In this document: piece after piece, positions 21,849-30,199 of the stretch
Numbering within the stretch: the stretch's first letter is position 1
Layout of the letters: each line of letters starts with the position of its first letter
NCBI GenBank assembly: GCA_937864465.1
Contig: CALMJU010000092.1
Location: 1 to 39,467 of the forward strand
DNA length: 39,467 nucleotides
Source: an uncultured Acidobacteriota bacterium
GTDB lineage: Bacteria; Acidobacteriota; Polarisedimenticolia; Polarisedimenticolales; JAIQFR01
Direction: 5' to 3'
The notes under the pieces: generated by a model
Told to the model about the DNA's origin: nothing
What the model saw: the letters and a program-made list of their open reading frames with translations, nothing else
Databases searched by the model: none
Program-made: the position numbers and the translations under genes

Positions 21849-23778
21849 AGGCAAACTTCGCCCAGCGCCCGGGCTCCGACTCGGCGACGATCGTCCCCCC
21901 GTGCTTCTCGACGATCACCCGAGACACGAAAAGGCCCAGCCCCGTGCCGGACTTCGTCTCCCCGCCGCCCTGGGTGAGGCGGGAGAACTTGTGGAAGAGC
22001 TTCTCGCCCTCCCCCGCCGGGAAGCCCTCCCCCTCGTTCCGGACGTAAAACCGCACGAAGCCGTCTGGAGCGTCGGCGTCGTGGCCGATCTCGATCCGGC
22101 CCCCCTCCCGCCCGTACTTCACCGCGTTGGTCAGGAGGTTCTGGAACACGGACGTGACGAGGCTCGGATCGCAGGCTCCGGCGAGGTCCTCCGGGACATC
22201 GCACTCGATCCGCATCCCGCGGTCCGCGGCCAACTCGGAGAGCCGGTCGAGGAGCGGCGCGATCACCTGCCCACGGAACGTCGTGGCGGACCAGCGCAGC
22301 TTCAGCTCCCCTTCCTCGATCCGGCTGAGGTTCAGGTAGTTCGCGATCGTGTTCTGCAGGTAGTCGGCGCTGTTGGACGCGGCCTTGAGCAGCGCCTCCT
22401 GCGCCTCGTTCAGGGGGCCCAGGAGGCGGTCGCGGAGGGCGGCGATGGCGAAGACGATCGACGCGAGCGGGGACTTCAGCTCGTGCGTGACGAACCCGAG
22501 CATCTCGAGATAGGCGCGGTTCCTCTCCTCGGCCTCGTTGGCGGCCCTCTTCAGCGACTCGGAGGTGCTCCGCAGCTGGCTCGTCCGGCTCTCGAGGGCC
22601 TCGGCCATCGAGTTGAACGCCTCGCCGAGCTCCACGGCCTCCCGGCTCCCCCGTCCCGCGGGGACCCGGGCCGCCAGATTGCCGCTCGACAGCTCCCGCG
22701 TCGCATCGACGAGCCGGCGGATCGGCCGGCGGAAGCTGATCGACAGGTACACGGCAAGGGCGACGGACACGAGCAGCGACCCGAAGCTGATCCCGACGAA
22801 ACGGGCGGCGAGGACCTCCGTGTACTTCTTCTCGAGGAGCCCCACGTAGAGGATCCCGACGACACGACCCTCCGGGTCCCGGATCGGCTCGTACGCCGAG
22901 AGGTACCAGTCGTTGACCACGAACGCGCGGTCCGCGAAGCGCCCCCCCCGCCCGAGAACGGCCGCCGCGACCTCCTCCGAGACCCTCGTTCCAATCGCGC
23001 GGGCCCCGGAGTCGAGCACGACGTTGGTGGCGACCCGGACGTCGGCGAGAAACAGGGTGACCGTCCCCACGGGCTTCCCCTCGTACGTCTTGTTCCCGAA
23101 GACGACGTCGCGGATCCTGTCCACGAACTCGAACCTCCGGTTCAGGAGGATTCCGCCGACGAGGGCGCCCGCGACGCGGCCGGACGGATCGAGGACCGGC
23201 AAGGCGGCCTCGAGAACGAGACCCCGGTCCTCGGCAAGTCTCGCCGTCGGGCCTGCCCTCTCCGTGAATACGACGGGAACGAACGCCCGCTCGGCGAGAT
23301 CTTCCCCCTCGATCTCCAGCGCGGCTCCCGGCACGACGACGGTGCCGCTCGCGGCCTCGCCCGCCAGGGCGCGGGCGAGGAGTGGATCGGCCCACGGCCT
23401 GTCCCCCGCCACGTAAGGCGGCCGGGACCGCGCCGTCACGATGCCCGAGGCATCCACGAGCGTGAGGAAATCGAGCCCGGACCTCTTCCGGCGGCGCTCC
23501 AGCTCGCGCGTGACGGCGTCGGGCCGGCCCGGCGCGCGAAAGGCGCCGACGATCGAATCGCTCTGGGCCGCGAGCCCGACGAAGACCCGGATCTGGTCCC
23601 GCTCCGCCTCGTAGGCGGACCTGGCCGACTCCAGGTCGGCCTCCACGTGGAGCATCGCGCCGCGGACGGCGGACCGCCCGAGGAAGGACAGGCCCGCCCA
23701 GGTCGTCACCGTCGCCACGATCCCGATGACGAGAACGAACGCGAGGAGCAGGCGCGTTCTCGTGCTCAGCCTTCTCAC
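21805..23778 (-). CDS. Membrane sensor histidine kinase with a Cache-type periplasmic domain
   Basis: A 657-aa kinase: membrane helix 1 at ~9-31, an extracytoplasmic region to ~325, helix 2 at ~327-349, HAMP to ~400, a coiled helix, HisKA with His432 in VTHELKSPLAS, and HATPase with NLLTNAVKYGREGG, RNEGEGFP and SGTGLGLFVS. The periplasmic part ends in ERAFVPVVFTE ... RAFVVNDWYLSAYEPIRD and VVGILYVGLLEKKY, the Cache_3-Cache_2 type that binds small organic ligands. GTG 23778 has AAGGAGG four bases upstream. It lies 36 bases after the SDR-like gene on the same strand, so the two are probably cotranscribed. The ligand is unknown. Confidence 0.93.
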   Translation of the reverse strand: MRRLSTRTRLLLAFVLVIGIVATVTTWAGLSFLGRSAVRGAMLHVEADLESARSAYEAERDQIRVFVGLAAQSDSIVGAFRAPGRPDAVTRELERRRKRSGLDFLTLVDASGIVTARSRPPYVAGDRPWADPLLARALAGEAASGTVVVPGAALEIEGEDLAERAFVPVVFTERAGPTARLAEDRGLVLEAALPVLDPSGRVAGALVGGILLNRRFEFVDRIRDVVFGNKTYEGKPVGTVTLFLADVRVATNVVLDSGARAIGTRVSEEVAAAVLGRGGRFADRAFVVNDWYLSAYEPIRDPEGRVVGILYVGLLEKKYTEVLAARFVGISFGSLLVSVALAVYLSISFRRPIRRLVDATRELSSGNLAARVPAGRGSREAVELGEAFNSMAEALESRTSQLRSTSESLKRAANEAEERNRAYLEMLGFVTHELKSPLASIVFAIAALRDRLLGPLNEAQEALLKAASNSADYLQNTIANYLNLSRIEEGELKLRWSATTFRGQVIAPLLDRLSELAADRGMRIECDVPEDLAGACDPSLVTSVFQNLLTNAVKYGREGGRIEIGHDADAPDGFVRFYVRNEGEGFPAGEGEKLFHKFSRLTQGGGETKSGTGLGLFVSRVIVEKHGGTIVAESEPGRWAKFAFTLPVNLPPGEPPA

Positions 23779-23814
23779 CGCGCCTCCTTCGCGACCCCCC
23801 GGCGGCGCCGGTCG

Positions 23815-25419
23815 CTACTTCCTCCGGACCAGGCAGCTCCAGATCGTCTCCTCGAGGAGCTCGCGGGGGGAAGGCGTCGGCCTGAGGGCCTCGCCGGACG
23901 GACGTCGCTCCGCCGGCGCGGCGGGCCCCTGGAGGAATCGATCGTACTGCTCCTCCACCTCGTCCTTTCCGAACCCTATCGGCACCGTGACGCAGTCGTG
24001 CAGCTGCTGTCCGAGATCCTCGAGCCCGCCCGCGGACGCCACCGTGTCGAGGACCGTTTGGTTCAGCCGGTCGAGGAAGAGGCGAATCTCGGCCGCGGTG
24101 GCCCCGGCCCGGAACCGGCTGAACGCCGTCACCTCCAGGTAGCTCAGGATCAGCATCCTGTCGCTGCCGTGGACCGAGGAGAGGAGCAGGCGGTAGACGA
24201 GCCGGACGAACCAGCACAGCTCCTCCGGCTCCATCGCCCGAAAGCTCCGGAGATCGTCGCCGCCGGAGCGGACCCACTCGACCATGGCGGCGATCGCGGA
24301 CTCCTCGACGGACAGGAGCGCCCGGTAGATCCGCAGGTCCGGGCGAAGCGGCGCGCGCCGCATCGCGGCCTCGTTGCGCGCGCGCCACTCGATCGGCTCG
24401 CTCTTGAGCCGCTCGATCATGAACGGCATCCGACGCTCGATCCGGTGGCGCGGGGTCGGCGCCCATCCCAGCCGCTCCACCGTCCGGGAGTTGTCCACGA
24501 CCAGCTGCGCGTCGACCCGCCGCCGCGTCCACGACCGCTCGAGCGGACGGGATCCGACGAGCCTCCCGACCCCGTTCCGCAGGAGGAGGTCGGCGCCGTA
24601 GAGACCGGCCGGGAGGAAGAGCGGCCTCCGCGGGGCTCCGAAGAAGTGCTCCGTCGCCAGCCGCTGCAGCTCGAGATGCGCGGTGCACCCCTCGGTGCTG
24701 GCAAGGAGGACCTCGGCCGGATCGAGGGCCGCATCGCCCGACAGCAGCCGCCGGAAGAAGCCGACGACGTCGACGACGTGGATGTAGGGGATCGCTGTCC
24801 GGCCTCGCCCCGCCAGGACCCTGGCTCTCCAGGAGCGTCCGAGCCAGGTCCTGAGGAGCGCGTGCAGCGGCGGGTGCTCGCACCAGTCGCTGAAGACCGC
24901 CCCGAGGCGGACGATGCAGCAGGGGATCAGGTCCCGGTGGGACCGCACCAGGTCCTCGCCCTGGCGCTTGCTCCACGCGAAGATGTCCTCGCCGTCCGCG
25001 GGCGTGGTCTCTCGGATCGCCCCTTCCTTCCTCGGAAAGCCGCACGCCTCGACCGCGCTGGCGAACACGAGGCGCTCGAGGCCAAGCCCCCTCGCGAGCT
25101 CGAGCACGTTGCGGGTACCCTCGACGTTGGTCCTCCGGTACTCCGGGTGGTCCCTCCGGCGATCGTCGCGGAAGGCTGCGAGGTGGATCAGGGCCCGCGC
25201 GCCGCCCGCCGAGAGGATCTCGCGGAACGCCCGCGAGAGCCCATCCCGGTCCGCGACATCGACCCGCAGCCACGCGACGTTGGGATGGAGCGGAGCGCCG
25301 CACTCGCGCTGCGAGCGGCGGGCGATGCCGAAGATCCGGTACTCGCCCTTCAGGCCGTCCAGGAGGTGGCGCCCGAGGAACCCCGACGCCCCGGTGACGA
25401 TCAGCGCCGGCGGCGTCAC
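23815..25419 (-). CDS. SDR/epimerase-like protein with altered active site and C-terminal helical domain
   Basis: A 534-aa protein. Residues 1-330 are an extended-SDR Rossmann domain with the nucleotide motif GASGFLGRHLL, LIHLAAFRDD, and a C-terminal substrate lobe like that of NAD-dependent epimerases. At the YxxxK site the sequence is FAWSK: Lys151 is kept but the catalytic Tyr is Phe147, and the upstream Ser strand reads FASAVEACG. Residues ~340-500 are an all-helical domain I do not recognise, with many Leu, Trp and acidic residues. Loss of the Tyr argues against normal redox chemistry; the Rossmann part may bind NAD(P) as a sensor or scaffold. GTG 25419 follows GGAGAGG. It sits between a Cys-rich small protein (61 bases upstream) and a histidine kinase (36 bases downstream). 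Confidence 0.8.
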   Translation of the reverse strand: MTPPALIVTGASGFLGRHLLDGLKGEYRIFGIARRSQRECGAPLHPNVAWLRVDVADRDGLSRAFREILSAGGARALIHLAAFRDDRRRDHPEYRRTNVEGTRNVLELARGLGLERLVFASAVEACGFPRKEGAIRETTPADGEDIFAWSKRQGEDLVRSHRDLIPCCIVRLGAVFSDWCEHPPLHALLRTWLGRSWRARVLAGRGRTAIPYIHVVDVVGFFRRLLSGDAALDPAEVLLASTEGCTAHLELQRLATEHFFGAPRRPLFLPAGLYGADLLLRNGVGRLVGSRPLERSWTRRRVDAQLVVDNSRTVERLGWAPTPRHRIERRMPFMIERLKSEPIEWRARNEAAMRRAPLRPDLRIYRALLSVEESAIAAMVEWVRSGGDDLRSFRAMEPEELCWFVRLVYRLLLSSVHGSDRMLILSYLEVTAFSRFRAGATAAEIRLFLDRLNQTVLDTVASAGGLEDLGQQLHDCVTVPIGFGKDEVEEQYDRFLQGPAAPAERRPSGEALRPTPSPRELLEETIWSCLVRRK

Positions 25420-25480
25420 ACGACCTCTCCGGACGCAGCCGCGGGAAACGTCCCCCCGGAGCGGGCGCCCGCCCCCGCTC

Positions 25481-25873
25481 TCACGAGTCGCACTTGCAGG
25501 ACACGAAACCGCAGTGCAGGTACTGGAACCTCACGGCTGCGTTCTGCAGGAGCGCATCCACGCTCCCGCCCTCCGCCATGGCCTGGCCGAGCAGGTCGAG
25601 CCAGTAGGCCGTGGAGTCCGGCGTCGAGGAGGCGTCTGCCGCGGTCAGCATGGCCTCGATGCGTCCCAGGTCGCAGCCGATCTCGCAGGACGAGAAGACG
25701 CCGGAAGCCAGCTTCAGACGGGAATCCTCGAGCTGCTTCCGCAGATCCAACGCCAGACCGCGGTGTGCGAGCTCCTCGCACCAAGCCGCCAGGACGGCCC
25801 AGCGCAGGCCGAACTTCTCCAGCACCGAGATCTCCGCCCGGACACGCTCGTCGATGGGTTCTTGTCCTTCCAT
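25481..25873 (-). CDS. Small cysteine-rich protein of unknown function
   Basis: A 130-aa mostly helical soluble protein. Cysteines are grouped as one in the first helix (AAWCEEL), a pair in SSCEIGCD and three near the C-terminus in LHCGFVSCKCDS, ending two residues after the CxC. This arrangement suggests metal or Fe-S binding, or a disulfide switch. I do not recognise the family. ATG 25873 follows GGAGGGCGGGC. It is the first gene of the operon with the SDR-like protein and the histidine kinase. Confidence 0.7.
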   Translation of the reverse strand: MEGQEPIDERVRAEISVLEKFGLRWAVLAAWCEELAHRGLALDLRKQLEDSRLKLASGVFSSCEIGCDLGRIEAMLTAADASSTPDSTAYWLDLLGQAMAEGGSVDALLQNAAVRFQYLHCGFVSCKCDS

Positions 25874-25917
25874 GCCCGCCCTCCGCCACGCTGAGGGGCT
25901 TTCCGTCTTCTGGGGGA

Positions 25918-25946
25918 ACTCTACTCCGATCCGGGGCGGCGCACAA
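25918..25946 (-). promoter_or_regulatory. Possible promoter of the Cys-protein/SDR/kinase operon
   Basis: On the minus strand TTGTGC (25946-25941), 17 bases, TAGAGT (25923-25918), about 45 bases before ATG 25873. The -10 box matches four positions and the -35 only three. Confidence 0.35.
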
Positions 25947-26028
25947 CGGGATTCGGCGGGCCAGGGAGGGCCGACCCGGGGCGGCGGCGGGAGGTGTAGA
26001 CTCGGCGCTCCTCACCAGGGGGGGCGGG

Positions 26029-26562
26029 GTGTCGCGCGGATTCCCGGAGACCTTCGAGCCCGACGGCCTCACGGCCGCGCGGGTGTGGTCGTCGCTGCCC
26101 CCCGACGCGCGCCTCGAGGCGGCGCGGGAGCTGTACGCGCCCCAAGGAAGGGACCCCGCGTCGCGGCGCCTCGCCGACGCGGCGGTCGCGGCGGCGCTGC
26201 GCTCCCGCGAGATCGCGGTCCGCCGGTGGCCGGTCGAGCGACGGATCGCCCAGGTCTCTCGCATGCACGCGCTCGACGAGTCGCTCGCGGCGGCTCTCCT
26301 GCTCGCGCTCCACCTCGGGAAGCGGCGGCCGATGCTCGCCGCCTTCCTCGACTCCCTCGGGATCGAGCACGACGACGGGAAGATCCGGGACGCGGCCCGC
26401 GTGGCGCCGCCGCCGCCGGCCGCCCTGGCCGCGGCCTGCGAGCGGCTGCTCGACGCGCACCCGCCGGATCACGTCGAGGTCTACCTGGCGAGCCTCCTCG
26501 CGCTCGACCCGGGCACGTGGGGCGGCCTCGCCGAAGTGCTCGAGCGCCTGCGCCGACCCTGA
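26029..26562 (+). CDS. Conserved-looking helical protein of unknown function
   Basis: A 177-aa soluble, helix-rich protein starting at GTG 26029 after a G-rich stretch that can pair weakly with 16S rRNA. The middle part, RRIAQVSRMHALDESLAAALL then LHLGKRRPMLAAFLDSLGIE, has the balance of charged and aliphatic residues of a real protein, and codon third positions are strongly G/C. No catalytic motif, signal peptide or membrane helix is visible. It has a TAGACT box at 25997-26002 as a possible -10. Function unknown. Confidence 0.6.
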   Translation: MSRGFPETFEPDGLTAARVWSSLPPDARLEAARELYAPQGRDPASRRLADAAVAAALRSREIAVRRWPVERRIAQVSRMHALDESLAAALLLALHLGKRRPMLAAFLDSLGIEHDDGKIRDAARVAPPPPAALAAACERLLDAHPPDHVEVYLASLLALDPGTWGGLAEVLERLRRP

Positions 26563-26644
26563 GTCCGAGATCCGGCGAGACCCGGCACCCGGCGGAGCGC
26601 TCGCCGCGCGGCCTTCCTGCGAGGGTTCGAGGCCCCGAGCTCGG

Positions 26645-28210
26645 TCAGGACGGCGAATCGGCGGGGGACCGGCCGCGCGCGGCCTCCCGCACGAGGGAAG
26701 CGAGCCTCGAGGCGCCCTCCGGGCCGAGGGCGCCGGCGTCCGCCCGCCACGTCCAGTTCCCCTCGGCCACTCCGGGAACGTTGAAGCGGGCCTCTCCGCC
26801 CAGGCCGAGCACGTCCTGCAGCGGCACGACGGCCAGGAAGCCGACCGACCGGTAGGCGGCGCGGATCATGTCCCACGCGATCGTCTCGGGCGCCCCGCCC
26901 GTCTCCTCCAGCGCGCGACGTCTCGTCCCGTCGTCGAGCCCGTCGAACCAGCCGCGCACGGTGTCGTTGTCGTGGGTCCCCGTGTAGACGGCGCAGTCCG
27001 GCTCGTGCCGCCGCGGGAGGTGCGGGTTGTTCGGGCTCCCGTCGAAGGCGAACTGGAGCACCCGCATCCCGGGGATCCCGAGCGTCTTGCGAAGCTCGCG
27101 GACGTCCGGCGTGATGTGGCCGAGGTCCTCCGCCACGAGCGGGAGGTCGCCGAGCGCGGTCCTCAGGGCGTCGAAGAGCCGAACGCCCGGCCCGTCGACC
27201 CAGCGCCCCTCGATCGCGGTCTCGGCGCGCCCCGGGATCTCCCAGTACCCGGCGAAGCCGCGGAAATGATCGACACGCAGGAGATCGCAGCGCCCGAGGT
27301 TGGCGCGGACCCTCTCGATCCACCAGGCGTACCCCTCCGCCTCCAGGCGGTCCCAGCGGTAGAGCGGGTTCCCCCATCGCTGCCCCGTCGCGCTGAAGTA
27401 GTCCGGAGGGACCCCCGCGACCGCGGTCGCCCGGCCCTCCGCATCCAGCGCGAACAGGTCCTGACGCACCCACACGTCCGCGCTGTCGTGGGCGACGTAG
27501 ATCGGGAGATCGCCGAAGAGGCGGATCCCGAGCCGCTCCGCTTCCCCCTTCATCCCGCGCCACTGCCGGTCGAAGAGGAATTGGAGGTACGTTTGGTACG
27601 CGACCTCGCCCGCGAGGGCGCGACGCGCGCGGCGGAGCGCCTCCGGCTCCCTTCGCCGGATCCCCTGCTCCCAGGAGCTCCAGCTCCGGCCGGCGTAGTG
27701 GAGCCGGAGCGCCATGAAGAGCGTGAAGTCGTCGAGCCACGCCGCCTGCTCGGGCGCGGCCCGGAAGGCCTGGAAAGCCTCCCGGAGCGCCGGGCCCCCG
27801 TGCGTCCGGAACCGGTCCCAGGACGCGCGGAGCACGGCATCCTTCCACGCGGCGGCGCGGTCGAACTCCGCGTGATCCGGGCGGAAGGCGGGCGGTCTCG
27901 CGACCGCGCTTCCCCGGAGCAGGCCGTCCTCGACGAGCCGCTCCGGCGAGACGAGCAGCGGGTTGCCGGCGAAGACCGAGAGTCCGACGTAGGGAGAGTG
28001 CGACGGTCCCGTCGGCCCGACGGGGAGCATCTGCCAGACCGACTGCCCCGCGTCGGCCGCCCATGTGAGGAAGGCGTCCGCGGCGGGCCCCAGGTCCCCG
28101 ACGCCGAAGCGGCCCGGAAGCGACGTCGGATGGAGGAGGATTCCCGCGCCGCGCTCCGGAAGCGCGCGCGACCGAGCGGGAGGGGCGACCGACCGACTCC
28201 AGCCGTGCAT
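26645..28210 (-). CDS. malQ: 4-alpha-glucanotransferase (amylomaltase)
   Basis: A 521-aa GH77 enzyme that transfers alpha-1,4-glucan segments in maltodextrin and glycogen metabolism. The N-terminus GAGILLHPTSLPGRFGVGDL is diagnostic. The catalytic residues are visible: Asp in LLRVDHFRGFAGYWEIP (nucleophile), Glu in LVAEDLGHITPDV (acid/base) and Asp in YTGTHDNDTVRGW (stabiliser). PPDYFSATGQRWGNPLY contains the 250s-loop aromatic. ATG 28210 has GGAGG six bases upstream. It stands alone, divergent from the third TMTC-like gene, with no other glycogen genes in the window. Confidence 0.97.
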   Translation of the reverse strand: MHGWSRSVAPPARSRALPERGAGILLHPTSLPGRFGVGDLGPAADAFLTWAADAGQSVWQMLPVGPTGPSHSPYVGLSVFAGNPLLVSPERLVEDGLLRGSAVARPPAFRPDHAEFDRAAAWKDAVLRASWDRFRTHGGPALREAFQAFRAAPEQAAWLDDFTLFMALRLHYAGRSWSSWEQGIRRREPEALRRARRALAGEVAYQTYLQFLFDRQWRGMKGEAERLGIRLFGDLPIYVAHDSADVWVRQDLFALDAEGRATAVAGVPPDYFSATGQRWGNPLYRWDRLEAEGYAWWIERVRANLGRCDLLRVDHFRGFAGYWEIPGRAETAIEGRWVDGPGVRLFDALRTALGDLPLVAEDLGHITPDVRELRKTLGIPGMRVLQFAFDGSPNNPHLPRRHEPDCAVYTGTHDNDTVRGWFDGLDDGTRRRALEETGGAPETIAWDMIRAAYRSVGFLAVVPLQDVLGLGGEARFNVPGVAEGNWTWRADAGALGPEGASRLASLVREAARGRSPADSPS

Positions 28211-28297
28211 TCGGGCCTCCGGGGCTCCCAGGATAGTGCAGAAGCGGGCTTCGCCGCCCGGGCTCCTTCGCGGCGCGATCCGTGCCATGCTGTGGGG

Positions 28298-30181
28298 GTG
28301 GCGAAGACGAAGGCGGGCCGCGCGGCGCGAGCGCAGGAATCCGGGCTTCCGGAGGAGGATGCGCGCCTCCCGCGCGGCGTCGTCGCCGCCGTGCTCCTCC
28401 TCGGCGCCTGGCTCTGGGGCTCTACGGTCCCCTTCCAGTTCACGCTCGACGACCCGGGGATCGCGTACCGGAACTCCCAGGTCGAGCGGAACGACTGGAA
28501 GGCGATGCTCGGATCGCCGCTGCGCGCCGGCTCGACCGCGGAGGAGGAGCTGGGCGTCGAGGACTTCCTCTACCGGCCCCTCCCCAAGATCACCTTCGCG
28601 TGGAACCGTCTCGTCTCGGGCGAGAGACCCTGGTCGTACCACGCCGCGAACGTGCTCCTGCACGCGGCGGCGGCGGCGCTCGTCCTCGCGCTCCTGAGGC
28701 GCCTCGGGTTCCCCCCCCCGGTCCCCGCGCTCGCCGCGACCTTCTTCCTGCTCCACCCGGTCCACGTCGAGACGGTCGCGAACGTGAAGCACCGGGAGGA
28801 GATCCTCGCGGCGCTGGGCGTCCTCGCGGCCTGGCTCTTCGCCGTCCGGGCGCGAGAGGCGCGCTCGGGAGGGGCGGCGGTCTCCTGGGCCGCGGCCGCC
28901 TCCGGCGCCTTCTTCCTCGCCCTCCTCTCGAAGGAGAGCGCGATCGCGGCCGTCGTCCTGATCCCGCTCGCCTGCTCGGCTTTCCCCGGAAAGGAAGGCT
29001 CCCGGGCGGACCGGCGCGCGCCGGCCGTCGTGGCGCTCCTCGTCGCGGCGGCCGCCTGGCTCGCGCTCCGCGCCTCGGTCGTGGGGCTCGCGGTTACGCC
29101 GGGGACGGAGGTGTTCTTCGTCCCCGGGGAGGGGCTCTGGACCCGCCTCCTCACGTCGGCGAAGGTCTGGGCCGCGTATTACGTCGGGCGCGGCGCGATC
29201 CTCCACTCCTACCCGATCGGGTTCTCCTCGCGATGCGAGGTCCCGGTGGAGTCCGGGATCCCCTCCCTCGCCGCGGCCGCGGGGCTCGCGCTCCTCTGCA
29301 TCTCGCTCGCAGCCGCGGCCGTCGCGTGGAGGCGCGGGGCACGGCGCTGGGCTTTCTGGGTGTTCTTCTTCTGGATCGCGCTCCTGCCGACCTCGAACCT
29401 CCTCGTCCGGATCGGAACGGTCGGGGCGTTCCGGCTCCTCTACCTGCCGTCCCTCGCGTGGGGGGTCCTGCTGGGCGGGGCCGCGCTGGCCGCCGCGTCG
29501 CGGGTCCCCCCGGCCTTCCGCCGGACGTTCCACGCCCTCGCCGTCCTGATCCCCGCCCTCGCCTGGACGGGAATCTCGCTCGCGGAGATCCGGAACTGGC
29601 GCGACGACGCCGCGCTCAACGCGAGCGACCTCAGGCGAACGAGCAACCCTCGCGCCCGTTTCGCCGAGGCGATGGCCGAGGCGGACTCCCCGGCCAGGGA
29701 GGAATGGCTGCGCGAGGTCGCGCGGATCATGGAGGCGGCCCCCGGAAGCGCGCGCGGGATGGAGGTCTCGCTCCTCACGCACACCTACACGGAGCTCGGC
29801 GAGCTCGCCCTCCGCCGCGGCGCGGCCGGCGAGGCGGACGCCCTCGCGGGAAAGGCGCTCGCCGTGCTCGCCGCCGATCCTCGGTTCCGGCGCTACGAGG
29901 TCTTCCCGCTGACGGTCCGCGCGGAGGCCGCCCGCGCCCGGGGCGACACGCGGGCCGAGATGGAAGCCTGGGAGCGCTGCGTGGCCGCCGACCCCTTCTA
30001 CCCGAGGCCCTACCTGGAGATGGCGCGGATCCTCGAAGGCCGGGAGGAGCGGGAGCGAGCGGCGGCGACTCTGGAGCAGGGGATCGCGGCGATCGCATCG
30101 AGCGGCTTCGCGGAGCTCCTGCCGGACCGGCGACGCCTCGAGCGCGCGCTGGCCGGCGTGCGCCGCCGCGTCTCGCCTTGA
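28298..30181 (+). CDS. Divergent TMTC-like multi-pass membrane protein with weak C-terminal TPRs
   Basis: A 627-aa protein with about ten membrane helices and an early extracytoplasmic loop containing FTLDDPGIAYRNSQ, so the acidic pair of GT-C enzymes is kept. Shared blocks with the other two family members in this window are SYHAANVLLHAAAAALVLAL, LLHPVHVETVANVKHREEIL and FRLLYLPSLAWGVLLG, but identity is much lower. The C-terminal ~200 residues are helical repeats only loosely TPR-like. It is likely a membrane glycosyltransferase of the same superfamily. GTG 28298 is chosen; no SD is visible and a CATGCT box sits six bases upstream. An in-frame GTG at 28292 is possible. Confidence 0.75.
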   Translation: MAKTKAGRAARAQESGLPEEDARLPRGVVAAVLLLGAWLWGSTVPFQFTLDDPGIAYRNSQVERNDWKAMLGSPLRAGSTAEEELGVEDFLYRPLPKITFAWNRLVSGERPWSYHAANVLLHAAAAALVLALLRRLGFPPPVPALAATFFLLHPVHVETVANVKHREEILAALGVLAAWLFAVRAREARSGGAAVSWAAAASGAFFLALLSKESAIAAVVLIPLACSAFPGKEGSRADRRAPAVVALLVAAAAWLALRASVVGLAVTPGTEVFFVPGEGLWTRLLTSAKVWAAYYVGRGAILHSYPIGFSSRCEVPVESGIPSLAAAAGLALLCISLAAAAVAWRRGARRWAFWVFFFWIALLPTSNLLVRIGTVGAFRLLYLPSLAWGVLLGGAALAAASRVPPAFRRTFHALAVLIPALAWTGISLAEIRNWRDDAALNASDLRRTSNPRARFAEAMAEADSPAREEWLREVARIMEAAPGSARGMEVSLLTHTYTELGELALRRGAAGEADALAGKALAVLAADPRFRRYEVFPLTVRAEAARARGDTRAEMEAWERCVAADPFYPRPYLEMARILEGREERERAAATLEQGIAAIASSGFAELLPDRRRLERALAGVRRRVSP

Positions 30182-30199
30182 CGCAGAGCGGAGCCCGCG

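Noticed and set aside
21901-26562. Very long plus-strand open frame (over 1500 codons)
   Set aside because: It is antisense to the kinase, SDR-like and Cys-protein genes, an effect of high GC. Only its end (26029-26562) looks coding.
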